DNA of 64,000 nt from Flavobacterium psychrotrophum (GCF_003403075.1 NZ_CP031557.1:2604001-2668000); one strand, 5' to 3'. Positions 41,246 to 50,790 are shown, counted from the stretch's first letter. Notes: generated by a model from the sequence alone, not told the origin. Numbers and translations: made by a program.

Positions 41246-41323
41246 GTATAAAAATATGGTCGAAAAAAAATGAATATTGTATAATTATTGCTGCGCCAAA
41301 TTAATATTAATTTAAAGAAAACA

Positions 41324-41331
41324 CAAAAATA
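41324..41331 (-). promoter_or_regulatory. -7 box of the HTCS gene
   Basis: Minus-strand TATTTTTG (41331 to 41324) is an exact TAnnTTTG match 78 bases before the HTCS start. No TTG lies at ideal -33 spacing. Confidence 0.45.
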
Positions 41332-41410
41332 CATTCACAATATACAATTGCTTTTTTTATAATGATCTTGGTAAAGAAGCTCAAACGCCATTTAAAAACT
41401 ACTCTAAAGC

Positions 41411-41437
41411 ATAAAAAAAGGCTGCCCATTGGCAGCC
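41411..41437 (-). terminator. Terminator of rhaT
   Basis: On the minus strand, GGCTGCC-AATG-GGCAGCC (41437 to 41420) is followed by seven T. It begins 36 bases past the rhaT stop. Confidence 0.88.
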
Positions 41438-41472
41438 ATCTGAACTAAAATATTATTAAAAACTCTAATGCA

Positions 41473-42519
41473 CTACAGTGAACTGCCATAACCTACAATG
41501 GCTACTGACAGCAGCAATATAACAACGCCGCCTATCATGGTAACCCGCGCCTTATGCCCTGCACTAGACCATTCTTTAAGGTACAGCCCCCAAAGGTTGC
41601 CGGTTATGATAATGGTAGACATATGCAATATCCAACTGCCTGCCCCATTGCCCAGGCGGCTTTCGCCCATGCCATAGAAGAAAAATTGCAGGAACCACGT
41701 TGTACCTGCAAGTGCAGAAAATATATAGTTTTTTAATAGCGGTTTTTTGCTATCTGAAAATGCACCAAAAGATTTGTTCTTTTTAAACAGGTAAATACAC
41801 CAAACTGCATTTGTAGTAAACCCACCCCACAATACTACTAAAAACGTAATATTATTTTGAAACAGCGGATTAGCCCCCTGCTCTAAAGCCAAGGCTGCTA
41901 AAGGTCGGCCAGCCTCTATACCGTAATTAAAGCACGAGCTCAGTGTTCCTGATAAAATGGCCAAAAGTAGCCCCTTCTTCAAATTGAACTCTCCCCTATT
42001 GGTAGTATCGGCATTTTTAATGTTACGTTCTTTTAAAATACCTGCCCTGCCGGAAACCGCTATGCCTGCAATACAAACCAGTACTCCCAGCAAAACCATT
42101 TGCCCTCCGGCAGAAGCCAGCATCTGGCTAACGGTAACCTTACCATCCTGAGGTACTAAATCATAATATAGCGGTGGTAGCAACGCCCCAAACGCAGAGC
42201 TGAATCCTAATATAACAGAGTTACCTAAAGACATACCCAGATACCGCATACCCAGCCCGTAAGTAAGGCCGCCCACACCCCATAATAACCCAAAAAGAAC
42301 AGGCCAACCAAGATATTGCGGATGCTCTGTAATTATGTTTATAAAATTTGGTATGGTAAGCGCAGCAGCGATAAAGGGTACGATGATCCAGGAGAAAAGT
42401 CCGCCGGCGATCCAGTAATTTTCCCAACTCCAGTTTTTAACTTTTTTGTATGGCAGGTAGAAACTTCCGGCAGCAAGGCCACCGGTTAAATGAAATATAA
42501 CTCCGAAAAAATAGTACAT
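41473..42519 (-). CDS. rhaT: L-rhamnose/proton symporter
   Basis: A 348-residue, ten-helix membrane protein of the RhaT family in the drug/metabolite transporter superfamily. The visible features are FHLTGGLAAGSFYLPYKKVK at the N-terminus, the glycine-rich GLTYGLGMRYLGMSLG stretch near residue 85, and the C-terminal half with GTTWFLQFFFYGMGES. It would import L-rhamnose across the inner membrane with a proton. It is divergent from the rhamnosidase-like gene, and both promoters carry the 16-bp motif described below. Confidence 0.93.
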   Translation of the reverse strand: MYYFFGVIFHLTGGLAAGSFYLPYKKVKNWSWENYWIAGGLFSWIIVPFIAAALTIPNFINIITEHPQYLGWPVLFGLLWGVGGLTYGLGMRYLGMSLGNSVILGFSSAFGALLPPLYYDLVPQDGKVTVSQMLASAGGQMVLLGVLVCIAGIAVSGRAGILKERNIKNADTTNRGEFNLKKGLLLAILSGTLSSCFNYGIEAGRPLAALALEQGANPLFQNNITFLVVLWGGFTTNAVWCIYLFKKNKSFGAFSDSKKPLLKNYIFSALAGTTWFLQFFFYGMGESRLGNGAGSWILHMSTIIITGNLWGLYLKEWSSAGHKARVTMIGGVVILLLSVAIVGYGSSL

Positions 42520-42570
42520 AATTTGTGTGTGGTTAAGGTCTACCTATACCGAAATCGATATAGACGGTAA

Positions 42571-42615
42571 CAATATTACATCAAAAAACAGGTTTAACCA
42601 TCCTGCACCGTCCTG
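42571..42615 (-). promoter_or_regulatory. Rhamnose-regulon site and -7 box of rhaT (site A2)
   Basis: On the minus strand the motif CAGGACGGTGCAGGAT occupies 42615-42600. The -7 box TAATATTG starts at 42578, exactly 37 bases downstream of the motif's first base. The box is 52 bases ahead of the rhaT start. Confidence 0.8.
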
Positions 42616-42640
42616 TAAAATAAAGATTACATAAAAATAA

Positions 42641-42685
42641 CAGTACACTACAGGATACCGTTACAGGCTGCAATGTTTACATTTG
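42641..42685 (+). promoter_or_regulatory. Rhamnose-regulon site and -7 box of the rhamnosidase-like gene (site A1)
   Basis: The motif CAGTACACTACAGGAT is at 42641-42656 and the exact -7 box TACATTTG at 42678-42685, again 37 bases from the motif start. Transcription would begin near 42692, so an upstream ATG at 42673 cannot be the start and the ATG at 42718 is favoured. Confidence 0.82.
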
Positions 42686-42717
42686 AAACATCAAACCCTA
42701 TAATTGAAAATAACCAA

Positions 42718-44376
42718 ATGACTTTTACAAAACCTTTATCTAAGTTTATCGTTATCATGGCAGCATTACCCCTGTTCATGAACGCGCAGGACCATTACCC
42801 AGCAGGACAGCGCGAAAAATGGCTGGACATTGCCAAAGAAAATACGCCCAAATTAATAGAAAGCATAAAAAGACCTGTTAGTCCTGTAAAACTGGCGGCA
42901 GATGCCAAAGCTTTTCAGGGTTATAAAGCCGAACCAAATGGCAATGTTGCCGATGTATATCAAAAATCATTCAAGCAGCAGTCTGGTACCGTGCTCGATT
43001 TTGGCGAACACCTTACCGGTTACTTTACCTTTACCGTAAAAACATTGAACAGTGTGCAGGATGCGCCATTGCGCTTTAAACTTACTTTTGGAGAAATTCC
43101 ATCTGAAGTTGCCGTGCCTTTTGACCCCTACACCGGAGGCCTGAGCCGCGCCTGGCTTCAGGATGAAACCGTAACCGTAATCGAGCTTCCCGCAACCATA
43201 ACCATACCCCGCAGGCTTTCTTTCCGCTACGTTAAGATAGAACTACTGGGCAGTTCGCCATATTTCGACTTTACCATAAGCGATGCAGTTTTAAAAGCCA
43301 CAACCTCAGCAAAAAACACACCTGCCCCTTTAGCTACGGCAACAACAGATCTTATCAATAAAATTGATGCCGTGGGTCTTACTACCCTTAAAGAATGTAT
43401 GCAGACTGTTTTTGAAGACGGCCCTAAGCGCGACCGCAGGCTGTGGATAGGCGACGTGTATTTACAGGCCCAGGCCAATACTTATTCATTCAAGCAGCAC
43501 GACCTTACTAAACGCTGCCTGTATTTATTAGCAGCCCTGTCTCAGGAAGATGGTTATTTGTATTCTAATATTTTTGAAGCTCCACAACCGCACGCACAGG
43601 AGCGTTCTCCGTTTTTATTTGATTATGCACTATTATATAATGTGCTTTTAAAAGATTACCTGGCTGCCACTAACGATAAACAAACTGCAGCCGACCTTTG
43701 GCCTGTAGCCAAACGCCAGATGGATAACATTACCACATACCTTGATGCTAATGGTGTTTTTGATGCTGATAAAGCCGTAAAAAACTCATGGTGGCTGTTT
43801 GTAGACTGGAACGATAAACTCGACCGACAGGCAGCGTTACAGGGTGTTATGATATTTAGCATGAAACAAACCCTGGAACTTGCAAAACAATTAGGCAAAG
43901 AGAAAGAAGTGGCACAGCTACCGGCGCTTATAACCAAAATGACAGCCGGGGCGCTTAACAAGCTGTATGATAAAAAACAAGGTGTATTTATTAGTGGTAC
44001 ATCTAAGCAGGTTTCTTATGCTTCTCAGTCATGGCTTATTTTAGCAGGAGTTGTAAAACAAAAAGAAGCGCAAAAAATACTTAAAACCCTTCAGGCAAAT
44101 GCAACTGCTGTAAGACCCGGCGGCCCATACCTATATCATTATTACGTACAGGCTTTAATAAATAGTGGGCTTACTGCTGATGCTAAAAAAGTTATTACAG
44201 ATTACTGGGGTGGCATGGTAAACAAAGGTGCCGATACTTTCTGGGAGGTTTATGACCCTACAAATGATGAACTTTCTCCATACAACTTTTTCCCTATAAA
44301 CAGTTACTGTCACGCCTGGAGCTGTACTCCGGTTTACTTTATCCGTAAGTATCCTGAAATTTTCCAAACAAAATAA
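42718..44376 (+). CDS. Periplasmic six-hairpin glycosidase, alpha-L-rhamnosidase-like
   Basis: 552 residues from the ATG at 42718, with a signal peptide ending at FMNAQ. The N-terminal half is beta-rich (about 60-190). The C-terminal half is an (alpha/alpha)6 barrel of the rhamnosidase type, with ECMQTVFEDGPKRDRRLWIGD at about residues 224-244, where the acidic residues match the GH78 catalytic region, then WWLFVDWND and WEVYDP. It is shorter than classical GH78 enzymes. Position, operator and family fit removal of terminal L-rhamnose, but activity is inferred. Confidence 0.82.
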   Translation: MTFTKPLSKFIVIMAALPLFMNAQDHYPAGQREKWLDIAKENTPKLIESIKRPVSPVKLAADAKAFQGYKAEPNGNVADVYQKSFKQQSGTVLDFGEHLTGYFTFTVKTLNSVQDAPLRFKLTFGEIPSEVAVPFDPYTGGLSRAWLQDETVTVIELPATITIPRRLSFRYVKIELLGSSPYFDFTISDAVLKATTSAKNTPAPLATATTDLINKIDAVGLTTLKECMQTVFEDGPKRDRRLWIGDVYLQAQANTYSFKQHDLTKRCLYLLAALSQEDGYLYSNIFEAPQPHAQERSPFLFDYALLYNVLLKDYLAATNDKQTAADLWPVAKRQMDNITTYLDANGVFDADKAVKNSWWLFVDWNDKLDRQAALQGVMIFSMKQTLELAKQLGKEKEVAQLPALITKMTAGALNKLYDKKQGVFISGTSKQVSYASQSWLILAGVVKQKEAQKILKTLQANATAVRPGGPYLYHYYVQALINSGLTADAKKVITDYWGGMVNKGADTFWEVYDPTNDELSPYNFFPINSYCHAWSCTPVYFIRKYPEIFQTK

Positions 44377-44394
44377 CCTACCAATACCATTAAC

Positions 44395-44428
44395 AAGACC
44401 GCTCATTAATTTGAGCGGTCTTTTTTTA
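44395..44428 (+). terminator. Terminator of the rhamnosidase-like gene
   Basis: The stem AAGACCGCTCA/TGAGCGGTCTT (44395-44405 with 44412-44422) has a six-base loop and a following T run, 18 bases past the stop codon. Confidence 0.9.
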
Positions 44429-44431
44429 CCC

Positions 44432-44467
44432 AAAATAAAACGGGCTACCTAAATGGGCAGCCCGTTT
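44432..44467 (-). terminator. Terminator of the lactate dehydrogenase gene
   Basis: The arms AAACGGGCT (44438-44446) and AGCCCGTTT (44459-44467) pair. On the minus strand a T-rich tract follows, about 50 bases past the stop at 44520. Confidence 0.75.
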
Positions 44468-44519
44468 ACACAAAAAACAATAACCTGAAGTATGGCCCAC
44501 TACAAATTATTTAAAACTA

Positions 44520-45668
44520 TTACTTTATAAGGTGGTTAGGAAAATCTTCTGTTCTTTCACAACACACCTGCTCCATTACCTGTTGCAATTGTATTTTAAG
44601 CAGCGAAATGGCATGGTTACCACCTTCATTGCCCAATGCGGCTACACTATACATAAACGTGCGCCCTAAAAAAGTAAAATCAGCTCCACAGGCCAAGGTA
44701 CGTGCGACATCAACACCGGAGCGGATGCCGCTATCCATCATTACTTTTATCTGGTTTTTATATTTTTCTACAATAGGATGCATAGACGCTATGGCACTTT
44801 GCCCCGCATCGAGCTGCCTGCCCCCGTGGTTAGAAACTATAACGCCATCAAAACCAAGCCTTATGGCCATTTGTACATCTTCTTCGCTTGCCACACCTTT
44901 TAGAACCAGTTTACCCTTCCATTTATCCCGTATTGGGGCAATACGTTCTTCGTTTACCCTGCCAGAGAATGTGCGGTTCATAAACTGCCCCAGTTGCGCC
45001 ATGTTCAGTCCTTTTTCCATATAGGGCTTCAGGGTTTCAAAAGCAGGTTGGCCGTGTATCAGGGTTTTAAGCGCCCATTCCGGTCTTCCTAATATCTGGA
45101 GTATATTCCTGAGTGTCATCCGTGGTGGCATTGCCAATCCGTTACGGATATCCCGCGGACGGAAACCAAACGTAGGCACATCGCTCAATACAACAAGTAC
45201 AGGATATTGTGCATCTTCAGCACGTTGAATAATGCTGTCGCGTACTGCCGCTTCTGCCGGATGATAGAGCTGATACCAGGCACGCCCGTGGGTAAGTTCG
45301 GCTATGCGCTCTATGCTTGCAGTGGTAACAGTACTCAATATAAACGGGATGTTATGCTCATAAGCCGCTTTTGCCAGAATTTCAGGCGCATTAGGCCACA
45401 TTAATCCCTGCAGGCCTACCGGCGATATACCAAATGGCGCGTCATAGGTATGCCCAAACAGTTCTGTCTTCATTTCAGACTTAATGTGCTTAGACAGGTA
45501 ATAAGGCTTTAATTCAATATCGCGTATATCGGCGGTATTCTTAATCAGGTTTACATCCTCATTGCAACCACCGTCCAGGTATTCAAAAGCAAAGCGCGGT
45601 ATTTTGCGCTTTGCCTGATTTATAAGGTCTTCAACCGATGGGTAGTTGCTGTTATATTTTAACTGCAT
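44520..45668 (-). CDS. lldD: FMN-dependent alpha-hydroxy-acid dehydrogenase, probable L-lactate dehydrogenase
   Basis: A 382-residue TIM-barrel flavoenzyme. Family motifs are FEYLDGGCNEDVN near the start, PFGISPVGLQGLMWP, the active-site VSNHGGRQLD with the catalytic His, and DSGIRSGVDVARTLACGA for FMN phosphate binding. It oxidises L-lactate to pyruvate, passing electrons to the respiratory chain. In this cluster L-lactate would come from L-lactaldehyde made by rhamnulose-1-phosphate cleavage. It is last in the rhaI-kinase-lldD operon, 33 bases after the kinase. Confidence 0.9.
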   Translation of the reverse strand: MQLKYNSNYPSVEDLINQAKRKIPRFAFEYLDGGCNEDVNLIKNTADIRDIELKPYYLSKHIKSEMKTELFGHTYDAPFGISPVGLQGLMWPNAPEILAKAAYEHNIPFILSTVTTASIERIAELTHGRAWYQLYHPAEAAVRDSIIQRAEDAQYPVLVVLSDVPTFGFRPRDIRNGLAMPPRMTLRNILQILGRPEWALKTLIHGQPAFETLKPYMEKGLNMAQLGQFMNRTFSGRVNEERIAPIRDKWKGKLVLKGVASEEDVQMAIRLGFDGVIVSNHGGRQLDAGQSAIASMHPIVEKYKNQIKVMMDSGIRSGVDVARTLACGADFTFLGRTFMYSVAALGNEGGNHAISLLKIQLQQVMEQVCCERTEDFPNHLIK

Positions 45669-45701
45669 TGTTATGATTATTTTTTATAAAATTGACTCTG
45701 C

Positions 45702-47078
45702 TCAGACATCAAAAAACAACGGAACCAGTTTCTTCATCCTGTAATTTTCTTTCAGGAATTTTGAGGTTACCTGCCTGTCTGATATTACCATGGCGGCTCC
45801 TAAAGCTGACCCCAATGGCGAATGGGTAGAAAGTACTTTAAAGTTACTGTAATGGTGCGACATTAGTTTCATAAACACATCATTATCAGTAAATCCGCCA
45901 TCAATATAAATGGTTTTGATATCGCTGCTGCCTATGGCATTGTTTATAGTATCTATCTGCAACTCCATAAGTTCGATCATCAGCTGGTGATAGGCTTCTT
46001 CAAAAGTAGCAAACGGTACCAGATCTGTTTGTTGTGGCAACCTTTTAAGATTTACACCTTCAAACTTAAAATATACCGCAGGCTTTTCTACCAGCTTTAA
46101 ATAAATATCACGGTCAAACTGCACCTCGCGGTGGTAGCCATATTCTTTATTGTAATGCTCGGTAAGCATTTCTACCTGTACCCTGTACTCGTTACCCATA
46201 AAAAAGCGGGAAGCTTTTACACGCCTGCCATCTATCCTTAAATAATTAAGGGTGTTATTTTCTACATCCTGCCGGGTAAGGCTATCGGCATTATAGGGGT
46301 TGAGCGCAATACTCCACGTGCCTGTGCTAAGCAGCAGGAACGGTTTTTTTTTGCTTAAAATATACGGCAGCAATGCCGACGAGCTGTCGTGTATACCCAC
46401 CCCTATTTTTATCTTTCTGTCTTTATAAGTTGTATTAATGCTTGCCGATGTGGGCACTATAGGCGGCAGTATCCTGTCGATACCTTCGGCGTGTACCCAA
46501 CTATGATAATCTTCGGCATCATAATCCCAAAGGTTAGTATGGCAGCCTATGCTTGTATACTCGCTTACAGGGATGCCCGTAAATAAATAAGAGAGGTATT
46601 GCGGCAGGTGCAGGCTGTATTTTACACGGCTAAATATTTCAGGCTTTGTATATTTTAACCAATACAACTGCATGCCCGAATTTAGCATACCCGATTGTGG
46701 CGATGCTGTTTGGGCTGCAATAGTCAGCGTATCTCCATACCTTTCATAGAACTGGTTTGTAATCTGCTCAGGTATAGCCTTTGTATAATTGTATAAGGGC
46801 GTAAGTGGTTTGCCTTTATAATCAAGGTGTACCAGGCTCGCCCCGTATGATGAAAAATTCAATGTTTTTACGTCATAATCCGAATGTTCCAGTATGCTGT
46901 CCAGTGTATGCTCTATCCAGTTGCGCAGCGCATCGAGGTCTTCAGCCTCAAAGCCATCTTCATCAACGGTTAAGGGCAGGTCAGTATACTCGCGGTGTAC
47001 CTCATTATAATCATCATCGAAGAGGAAAAACTTTTTATTGGTCTTGCCAATATCAAATACGGCATTAACTTTTACCAT
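45702..47078 (-). CDS. FGGY-family carbohydrate kinase, probable L-rhamnulokinase
   Basis: A 458-residue cytoplasmic kinase of the FGGY fold. The N-terminal phosphate-binding loop is VFDIGKTNKKFF, the central ATP motifs are GIHDSSSALLPY and LSTGTWSIALNPY, and the C-terminal motifs are IYIDGGFTDNDVF and SPLGSALGAAM. The neighbouring isomerase and aldolase imply phosphorylation of L-rhamnulose to L-rhamnulose-1-phosphate. It begins 11 bases after the isomerase gene. It is not close to classical enterobacterial RhaB in sequence feel, so no symbol is given. Confidence 0.87.
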   Translation of the reverse strand: MVKVNAVFDIGKTNKKFFLFDDDYNEVHREYTDLPLTVDEDGFEAEDLDALRNWIEHTLDSILEHSDYDVKTLNFSSYGASLVHLDYKGKPLTPLYNYTKAIPEQITNQFYERYGDTLTIAAQTASPQSGMLNSGMQLYWLKYTKPEIFSRVKYSLHLPQYLSYLFTGIPVSEYTSIGCHTNLWDYDAEDYHSWVHAEGIDRILPPIVPTSASINTTYKDRKIKIGVGIHDSSSALLPYILSKKKPFLLLSTGTWSIALNPYNADSLTRQDVENNTLNYLRIDGRRVKASRFFMGNEYRVQVEMLTEHYNKEYGYHREVQFDRDIYLKLVEKPAVYFKFEGVNLKRLPQQTDLVPFATFEEAYHQLMIELMELQIDTINNAIGSSDIKTIYIDGGFTDNDVFMKLMSHHYSNFKVLSTHSPLGSALGAAMVISDRQVTSKFLKENYRMKKLVPLFFDV

Positions 47079-47089
47079 ATCTATAGCTT

Positions 47090-48370
47090 TTACAGGCCTG
47101 TAGCCTTAGAATTTGTCCCTCTTTCTTTAATCAACTCATTGCGCACACCCAAAGATCTGTAAGCTGCCAGCGGGTCTATTGCACCACCGGCCTTTTGGCG
47201 TGCTGCCTTTAGTATCGGCCTTACATCTGTACGGTAAGCATCCTGTAATATTTCCTGGCATTTTACCACATCGTTATCCTGCTGCGCCTGCCTTAACGCT
47301 TTTTGGTCTACCAGCAATGCCTGAGTATAAGCAATACGTATGGCCTCAAGCGATTGTATAAGGTCTTCTAACGGATCTTTAGTATTATGGCTGGCATCGA
47401 TCATCCAGGCAAGGTCAGGGTTTTGTGGATTGTTTTCCATACCATACACCAGTTCATTAAAAATAAGGAACAAGGCATACGGCTTGATAGAACCTACGGT
47501 AATATCATCATCACCATATTTGCTGTCGTTAAAGTGGAAACCACCCAGCTTGCCCTTCATCATCAGGGTAGCCACAATCTGCTCTATGTTAGTATTTGGC
47601 AAATGATGCCCAAGGTCTACCAATGTAAAGGCATTGTTTCCACAGGCATTAGCCAGCATAAATGATGTGCCCCAGTCCTGTATAACAGTGCTGTAAAAAG
47701 CAGGCTCATAAGGCTTGTATTCTATAAACAGCTTCCAGGCATCGGGCAATGCCGCATAAATGGCTTTAAGGCTGTCTTCAGTATGTTGCAGTACCGTCTG
47801 GAAATTGCGCTGCCCCGGGAAGTTAGCCCCGTCTGCAAGCCAAACGGTAAGGCTTTTAGAACCAAGCTGCTCTCCTATTTTTATAACATCTATATTGTGC
47901 TGAATGGCATAATCGCGGGATGCGGTTGTAGTGCTGCTTAATGAACCAAATTTATAACTCTCTTTTGCTCCCGGCTGATCCTGAAAGGTATTAGAGTTCA
48001 TAGCATCAAATACAATTCCGTGCCCGGCAGCTACTTCTTTTATAGCCTTTATATCCTGCGGGATATCCCATGGAATATGCAGCGACACTGCACCTGCGCT
48101 CTGTGTAAGTGCATGCAACAGGCCTATATCATCAAGCTTTTGCTCTAACGATGCAGGTTCGCCTCCGTAAGAGAAGCGCCCAAAACGCGTGCCACCGGCA
48201 CCCAATGCCCAACTTGGAATAGCCACCTGAAAGGTGGCTACTTTATTTATAATACTATTTACATCTATACCTTTTTTAGCAAACCTGTTGGCTATCAAAT
48301 CAAGCTCAGCTGTAAATATTGTGTCTTCTTTTTTATTAAGGTCAGCTATGTGCTGTTGTGTAATCTTCAT
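47090..48370 (-). CDS. rhaI: L-rhamnose isomerase of the RhaI type
   Basis: A 426-residue TIM-barrel sugar isomerase of the RhaI (Pseudomonas stutzeri/Gram-positive) type rather than the E. coli RhaA type. Recognisable parts are IPSWALGAGGTRFGRF (about 52-67), HIPWD, FIEYKPYEPAFYST with a metal-binding Glu, LVDLGHHLPNTN and GFHFNDSKYGDDD with metal-binding His/Asp. It converts L-rhamnose to L-rhamnulose in the cytoplasm. It is the first gene of the rhaI-kinase-lldD run, 167 bases downstream of the aldolase gene. No copy of the 16-bp motif lies in that gap. Confidence 0.92.
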   Translation of the reverse strand: MKITQQHIADLNKKEDTIFTAELDLIANRFAKKGIDVNSIINKVATFQVAIPSWALGAGGTRFGRFSYGGEPASLEQKLDDIGLLHALTQSAGAVSLHIPWDIPQDIKAIKEVAAGHGIVFDAMNSNTFQDQPGAKESYKFGSLSSTTTASRDYAIQHNIDVIKIGEQLGSKSLTVWLADGANFPGQRNFQTVLQHTEDSLKAIYAALPDAWKLFIEYKPYEPAFYSTVIQDWGTSFMLANACGNNAFTLVDLGHHLPNTNIEQIVATLMMKGKLGGFHFNDSKYGDDDITVGSIKPYALFLIFNELVYGMENNPQNPDLAWMIDASHNTKDPLEDLIQSLEAIRIAYTQALLVDQKALRQAQQDNDVVKCQEILQDAYRTDVRPILKAARQKAGGAIDPLAAYRSLGVRNELIKERGTNSKATGL

Positions 48371-48537
48371 TTAAATGAGGTTTGGTTTATTAAATTTAAG
48401 CCACTAACCCAGCATAATCGAATTGGCAGGCAAGTACACAAATTAAAACGAATTTTAATTCTGATAAAATATCGTTTTAGTAAGTTTAATTCTCTAATTG
48501 CAGCTACTTAGATTATTCTAATTTGTGGCTTCTTTTT

Positions 48538-50634
48538 TTAGCGTACAAAGGCATTTGCCATGCCGCCATCTACGTTAATGGTGCCGCCGGTGCTCTTATC
48601 TAAAATACCCACACAGGCAAATACACCATTTGCTATATCTTCCGGCAATATAATTTCGTTAAGCAGGTTACGCTTGGCATAATGCGCAGGCAGCTCTTCA
48701 ACTGTAATGCCGTATGCTTTGGCACGGCCTTCGGCCCATTCGCCTTCCCATATTTTACTGCCCACAATTACCCCATCAGGATTAACAGTATTTACACGTA
48801 TCTTATCCGGGGCAAGTTCTGCGGCAAGCAGACGCGTCATGTGTTGCTGACCTGCTTTAGCAGTACCATAAGCTACATTATTAGGACCCGCTACGAGTCC
48901 GTTCTTGCTTGCTATATGCACAATGTCGCCGCCAAAGCCCTGTTTTTTCATAATCGCTACACCTTGCTGCGCCATAAGGAACTGTCCTTTTACAAGTACA
49001 TCCTGCAGCAGGTTCCAGTCTTTTAGCGTGGTATCTTCTAATGATTTTGATATGGCAAGCCCCGCAGAATGTACAACAATGTCTACACCACCAAAAGCAA
49101 GGCAGGCCTTTTTATAAGCCGCCGTAATCGATGCTTCATCGGTAACATCGCAAACTGATCCATCGGCCAAATCCCGTTTATAGGTTGCTAATGCAATTTG
49201 CAGGTTCTCCTCACTAAGGTCGGTCAGTACTACATTAGCCCCCTGCTGAATTAATTTATCGGCAATAGCCTTACCAATACCTCCTGCTGCGCCGGTTACT
49301 ATGGCAACCCTGCGGCTCAGTGGCTTTTCGGCAGGCATACGCTGTAGCTTCGCTTCTTCAAGCAGCCAGTATTCAATATCAAAAGCTTCCTGCCTTGGCA
49401 GCGAAGTATAGGCTGTAATAGCCTCTGCACCGCGCATAACATTAATGGCGTTTACATAAAACTCACTGGCCACACGCGTGGTTTGCTTGTCTTTAGCAAA
49501 ACTGAACATCCCCACTCCCGGATATATAATAATAACGGGGTTAGGATCGCGCATTGCCGGGCTGTTAGCGTGCTTACAGCTTTCGTAATATTGCTTGTAT
49601 TCTTCGCGGTACTGCGCAAAAGCAGGCTCCAGTTTCTTTAGTACTTCCGTCGTATTATACACATCTTCATCCGTACTTAAATCAAGCACAAGCGGCTGTA
49701 TCTTGGTACGCAAAAAGTGATCCGGACAGCTGGTACCCATAGGTGCAAGGCGCTCAAGGTCATTACTGTTAATGTATTGTAATACCACATCGCTATCGGT
49801 AAAATGGCCAACCATTTTATTTTCAGACGACGCCAAACCGCGTAGTAGCGGCATCAGCGTTGCGGCTTTATCAAGACGTTCTTCTGCCGAAAGGCTTTCC
49901 ACCTTCTGTCCGCCAAAAACAGTCCCTTTTTCTTTTATCTTTTTCTCTATGTAAGCACTTGCCGCTTCGATAACCTCAAGGCTGTTAATATAACATTCAT
50001 AAGACGTATCGCCCCAGGTAAACAGCCCGTGACTGCCCAGTACAATACCACGGATGCCCGGATTATCTGCAAGGCATTTTTCTAACTGAAGCCCAAGGTC
50101 AAAACCCGGACGTTGCCACGGCACCCAACCCATAGTGTCGCCCCAAATGTCTTTAGTTACCTGTTCGCTGTTTTGTGCAGCAGCAACCGCAATAAGTGCA
50201 TCTGGGTGCAGGTGGTCTATATGCTTAAACGGCAGCAAGCCATGCAGTGGTGTATCTATAGATGGTGCCTTGCTGTCAAGGTCAAAAATGCAATGGTTAA
50301 AAAGTCCCACCATACGGTCTTCATCAGCCAGGCCGCCATATACATTTTTAAGGTCGCGCAGGCGCTTGGTATATAATCCGGCAATGCCGCCACGGGTAAG
50401 GGTGCCTATATCGCCACCACTTCCTTTTACCCACATTACCTCTACTTCTTCATTTGTAAGCGGGTCTTTTTCTATGGTTTTACAGCTGGTATTGCCCCCG
50501 CCATAATTAGTTATCCTTAGATCTGACCCCAGTATATTGGAACGATACAGGAACAGGGCAACCTCATCTCCTGCTAATTGAGATGCCTTTGCCTCGTCCC
50601 ATAAATAATCTACATATTTAAATGTTTTTTCCAT
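48538..50634 (-). CDS. rhaEW: Bifunctional rhamnulose-1-phosphate aldolase / short-chain dehydrogenase
   Basis: A 698-residue fusion. The N-terminal part (about 20-400) is a class II aldolase/adducin domain with metal-ligand histidines in DHLHPDALIAV and VLGSHGLFTWGD. The C-terminal part (from about 430) is a short-chain dehydrogenase with VTGAAGGIGKAIA for NAD(P) binding and the YGTAKAG catalytic Tyr/Lys. Fusions of this kind, as in Bacillus RhaEW, split L-rhamnulose-1-phosphate into DHAP and L-lactaldehyde and oxidise the latter to L-lactate. The adjacent lldD supports that product. The symbol follows the Bacillus fusion. Confidence 0.9.
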   Translation of the reverse strand: MEKTFKYVDYLWDEAKASQLAGDEVALFLYRSNILGSDLRITNYGGGNTSCKTIEKDPLTNEEVEVMWVKGSGGDIGTLTRGGIAGLYTKRLRDLKNVYGGLADEDRMVGLFNHCIFDLDSKAPSIDTPLHGLLPFKHIDHLHPDALIAVAAAQNSEQVTKDIWGDTMGWVPWQRPGFDLGLQLEKCLADNPGIRGIVLGSHGLFTWGDTSYECYINSLEVIEAASAYIEKKIKEKGTVFGGQKVESLSAEERLDKAATLMPLLRGLASSENKMVGHFTDSDVVLQYINSNDLERLAPMGTSCPDHFLRTKIQPLVLDLSTDEDVYNTTEVLKKLEPAFAQYREEYKQYYESCKHANSPAMRDPNPVIIIYPGVGMFSFAKDKQTTRVASEFYVNAINVMRGAEAITAYTSLPRQEAFDIEYWLLEEAKLQRMPAEKPLSRRVAIVTGAAGGIGKAIADKLIQQGANVVLTDLSEENLQIALATYKRDLADGSVCDVTDEASITAAYKKACLAFGGVDIVVHSAGLAISKSLEDTTLKDWNLLQDVLVKGQFLMAQQGVAIMKKQGFGGDIVHIASKNGLVAGPNNVAYGTAKAGQQHMTRLLAAELAPDKIRVNTVNPDGVIVGSKIWEGEWAEGRAKAYGITVEELPAHYAKRNLLNEIILPEDIANGVFACVGILDKSTGGTINVDGGMANAFVR

Positions 50635-50665
50635 TTTATTGCGAATTACTTTTTATTGATTTGCC

Positions 50666-50710
50666 CAAAAGTAACCTTAACTTACTACGAAGGCATCCTG
50701 TACTGTACTG
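50666..50710 (-). promoter_or_regulatory. Rhamnose-regulon site and -7 box of rhaEW (site B1)
   Basis: On the minus strand the motif CAGTACAGTACAGGAT occupies 50710-50695. The exact -7 box TACTTTTG starts at 50673, 37 bases from the motif start and 32 bases before the rhaEW start at its near end. This is the closest copy to the consensus. Confidence 0.85.
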
Positions 50711-50745
50711 CTCAGTGTCAAACAACAAAAAGCACATCGGCCATA

Positions 50746-50790
50746 CAGGATACAACAGGACTCCCACCTCAAAAACATTACATAATATTG
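50746..50790 (+). promoter_or_regulatory. Rhamnose-regulon site and -7 box toward the GntR gene (site B2)
   Basis: The motif CAGGATACAACAGGAC is at 50746-50761 and TAATATTG starts at 50783, 37 bases from the motif start. Transcription would begin near 50797 and leave a leader of about 160 bases before the regulator gene. Confidence 0.72.

Noticed and set aside
42673..42717. Upstream ATG for the rhamnosidase-like gene
   Set aside because: The -7 box at 42678-42685 overlaps this extension, and the ATG at 42718 gives a proper signal peptide.
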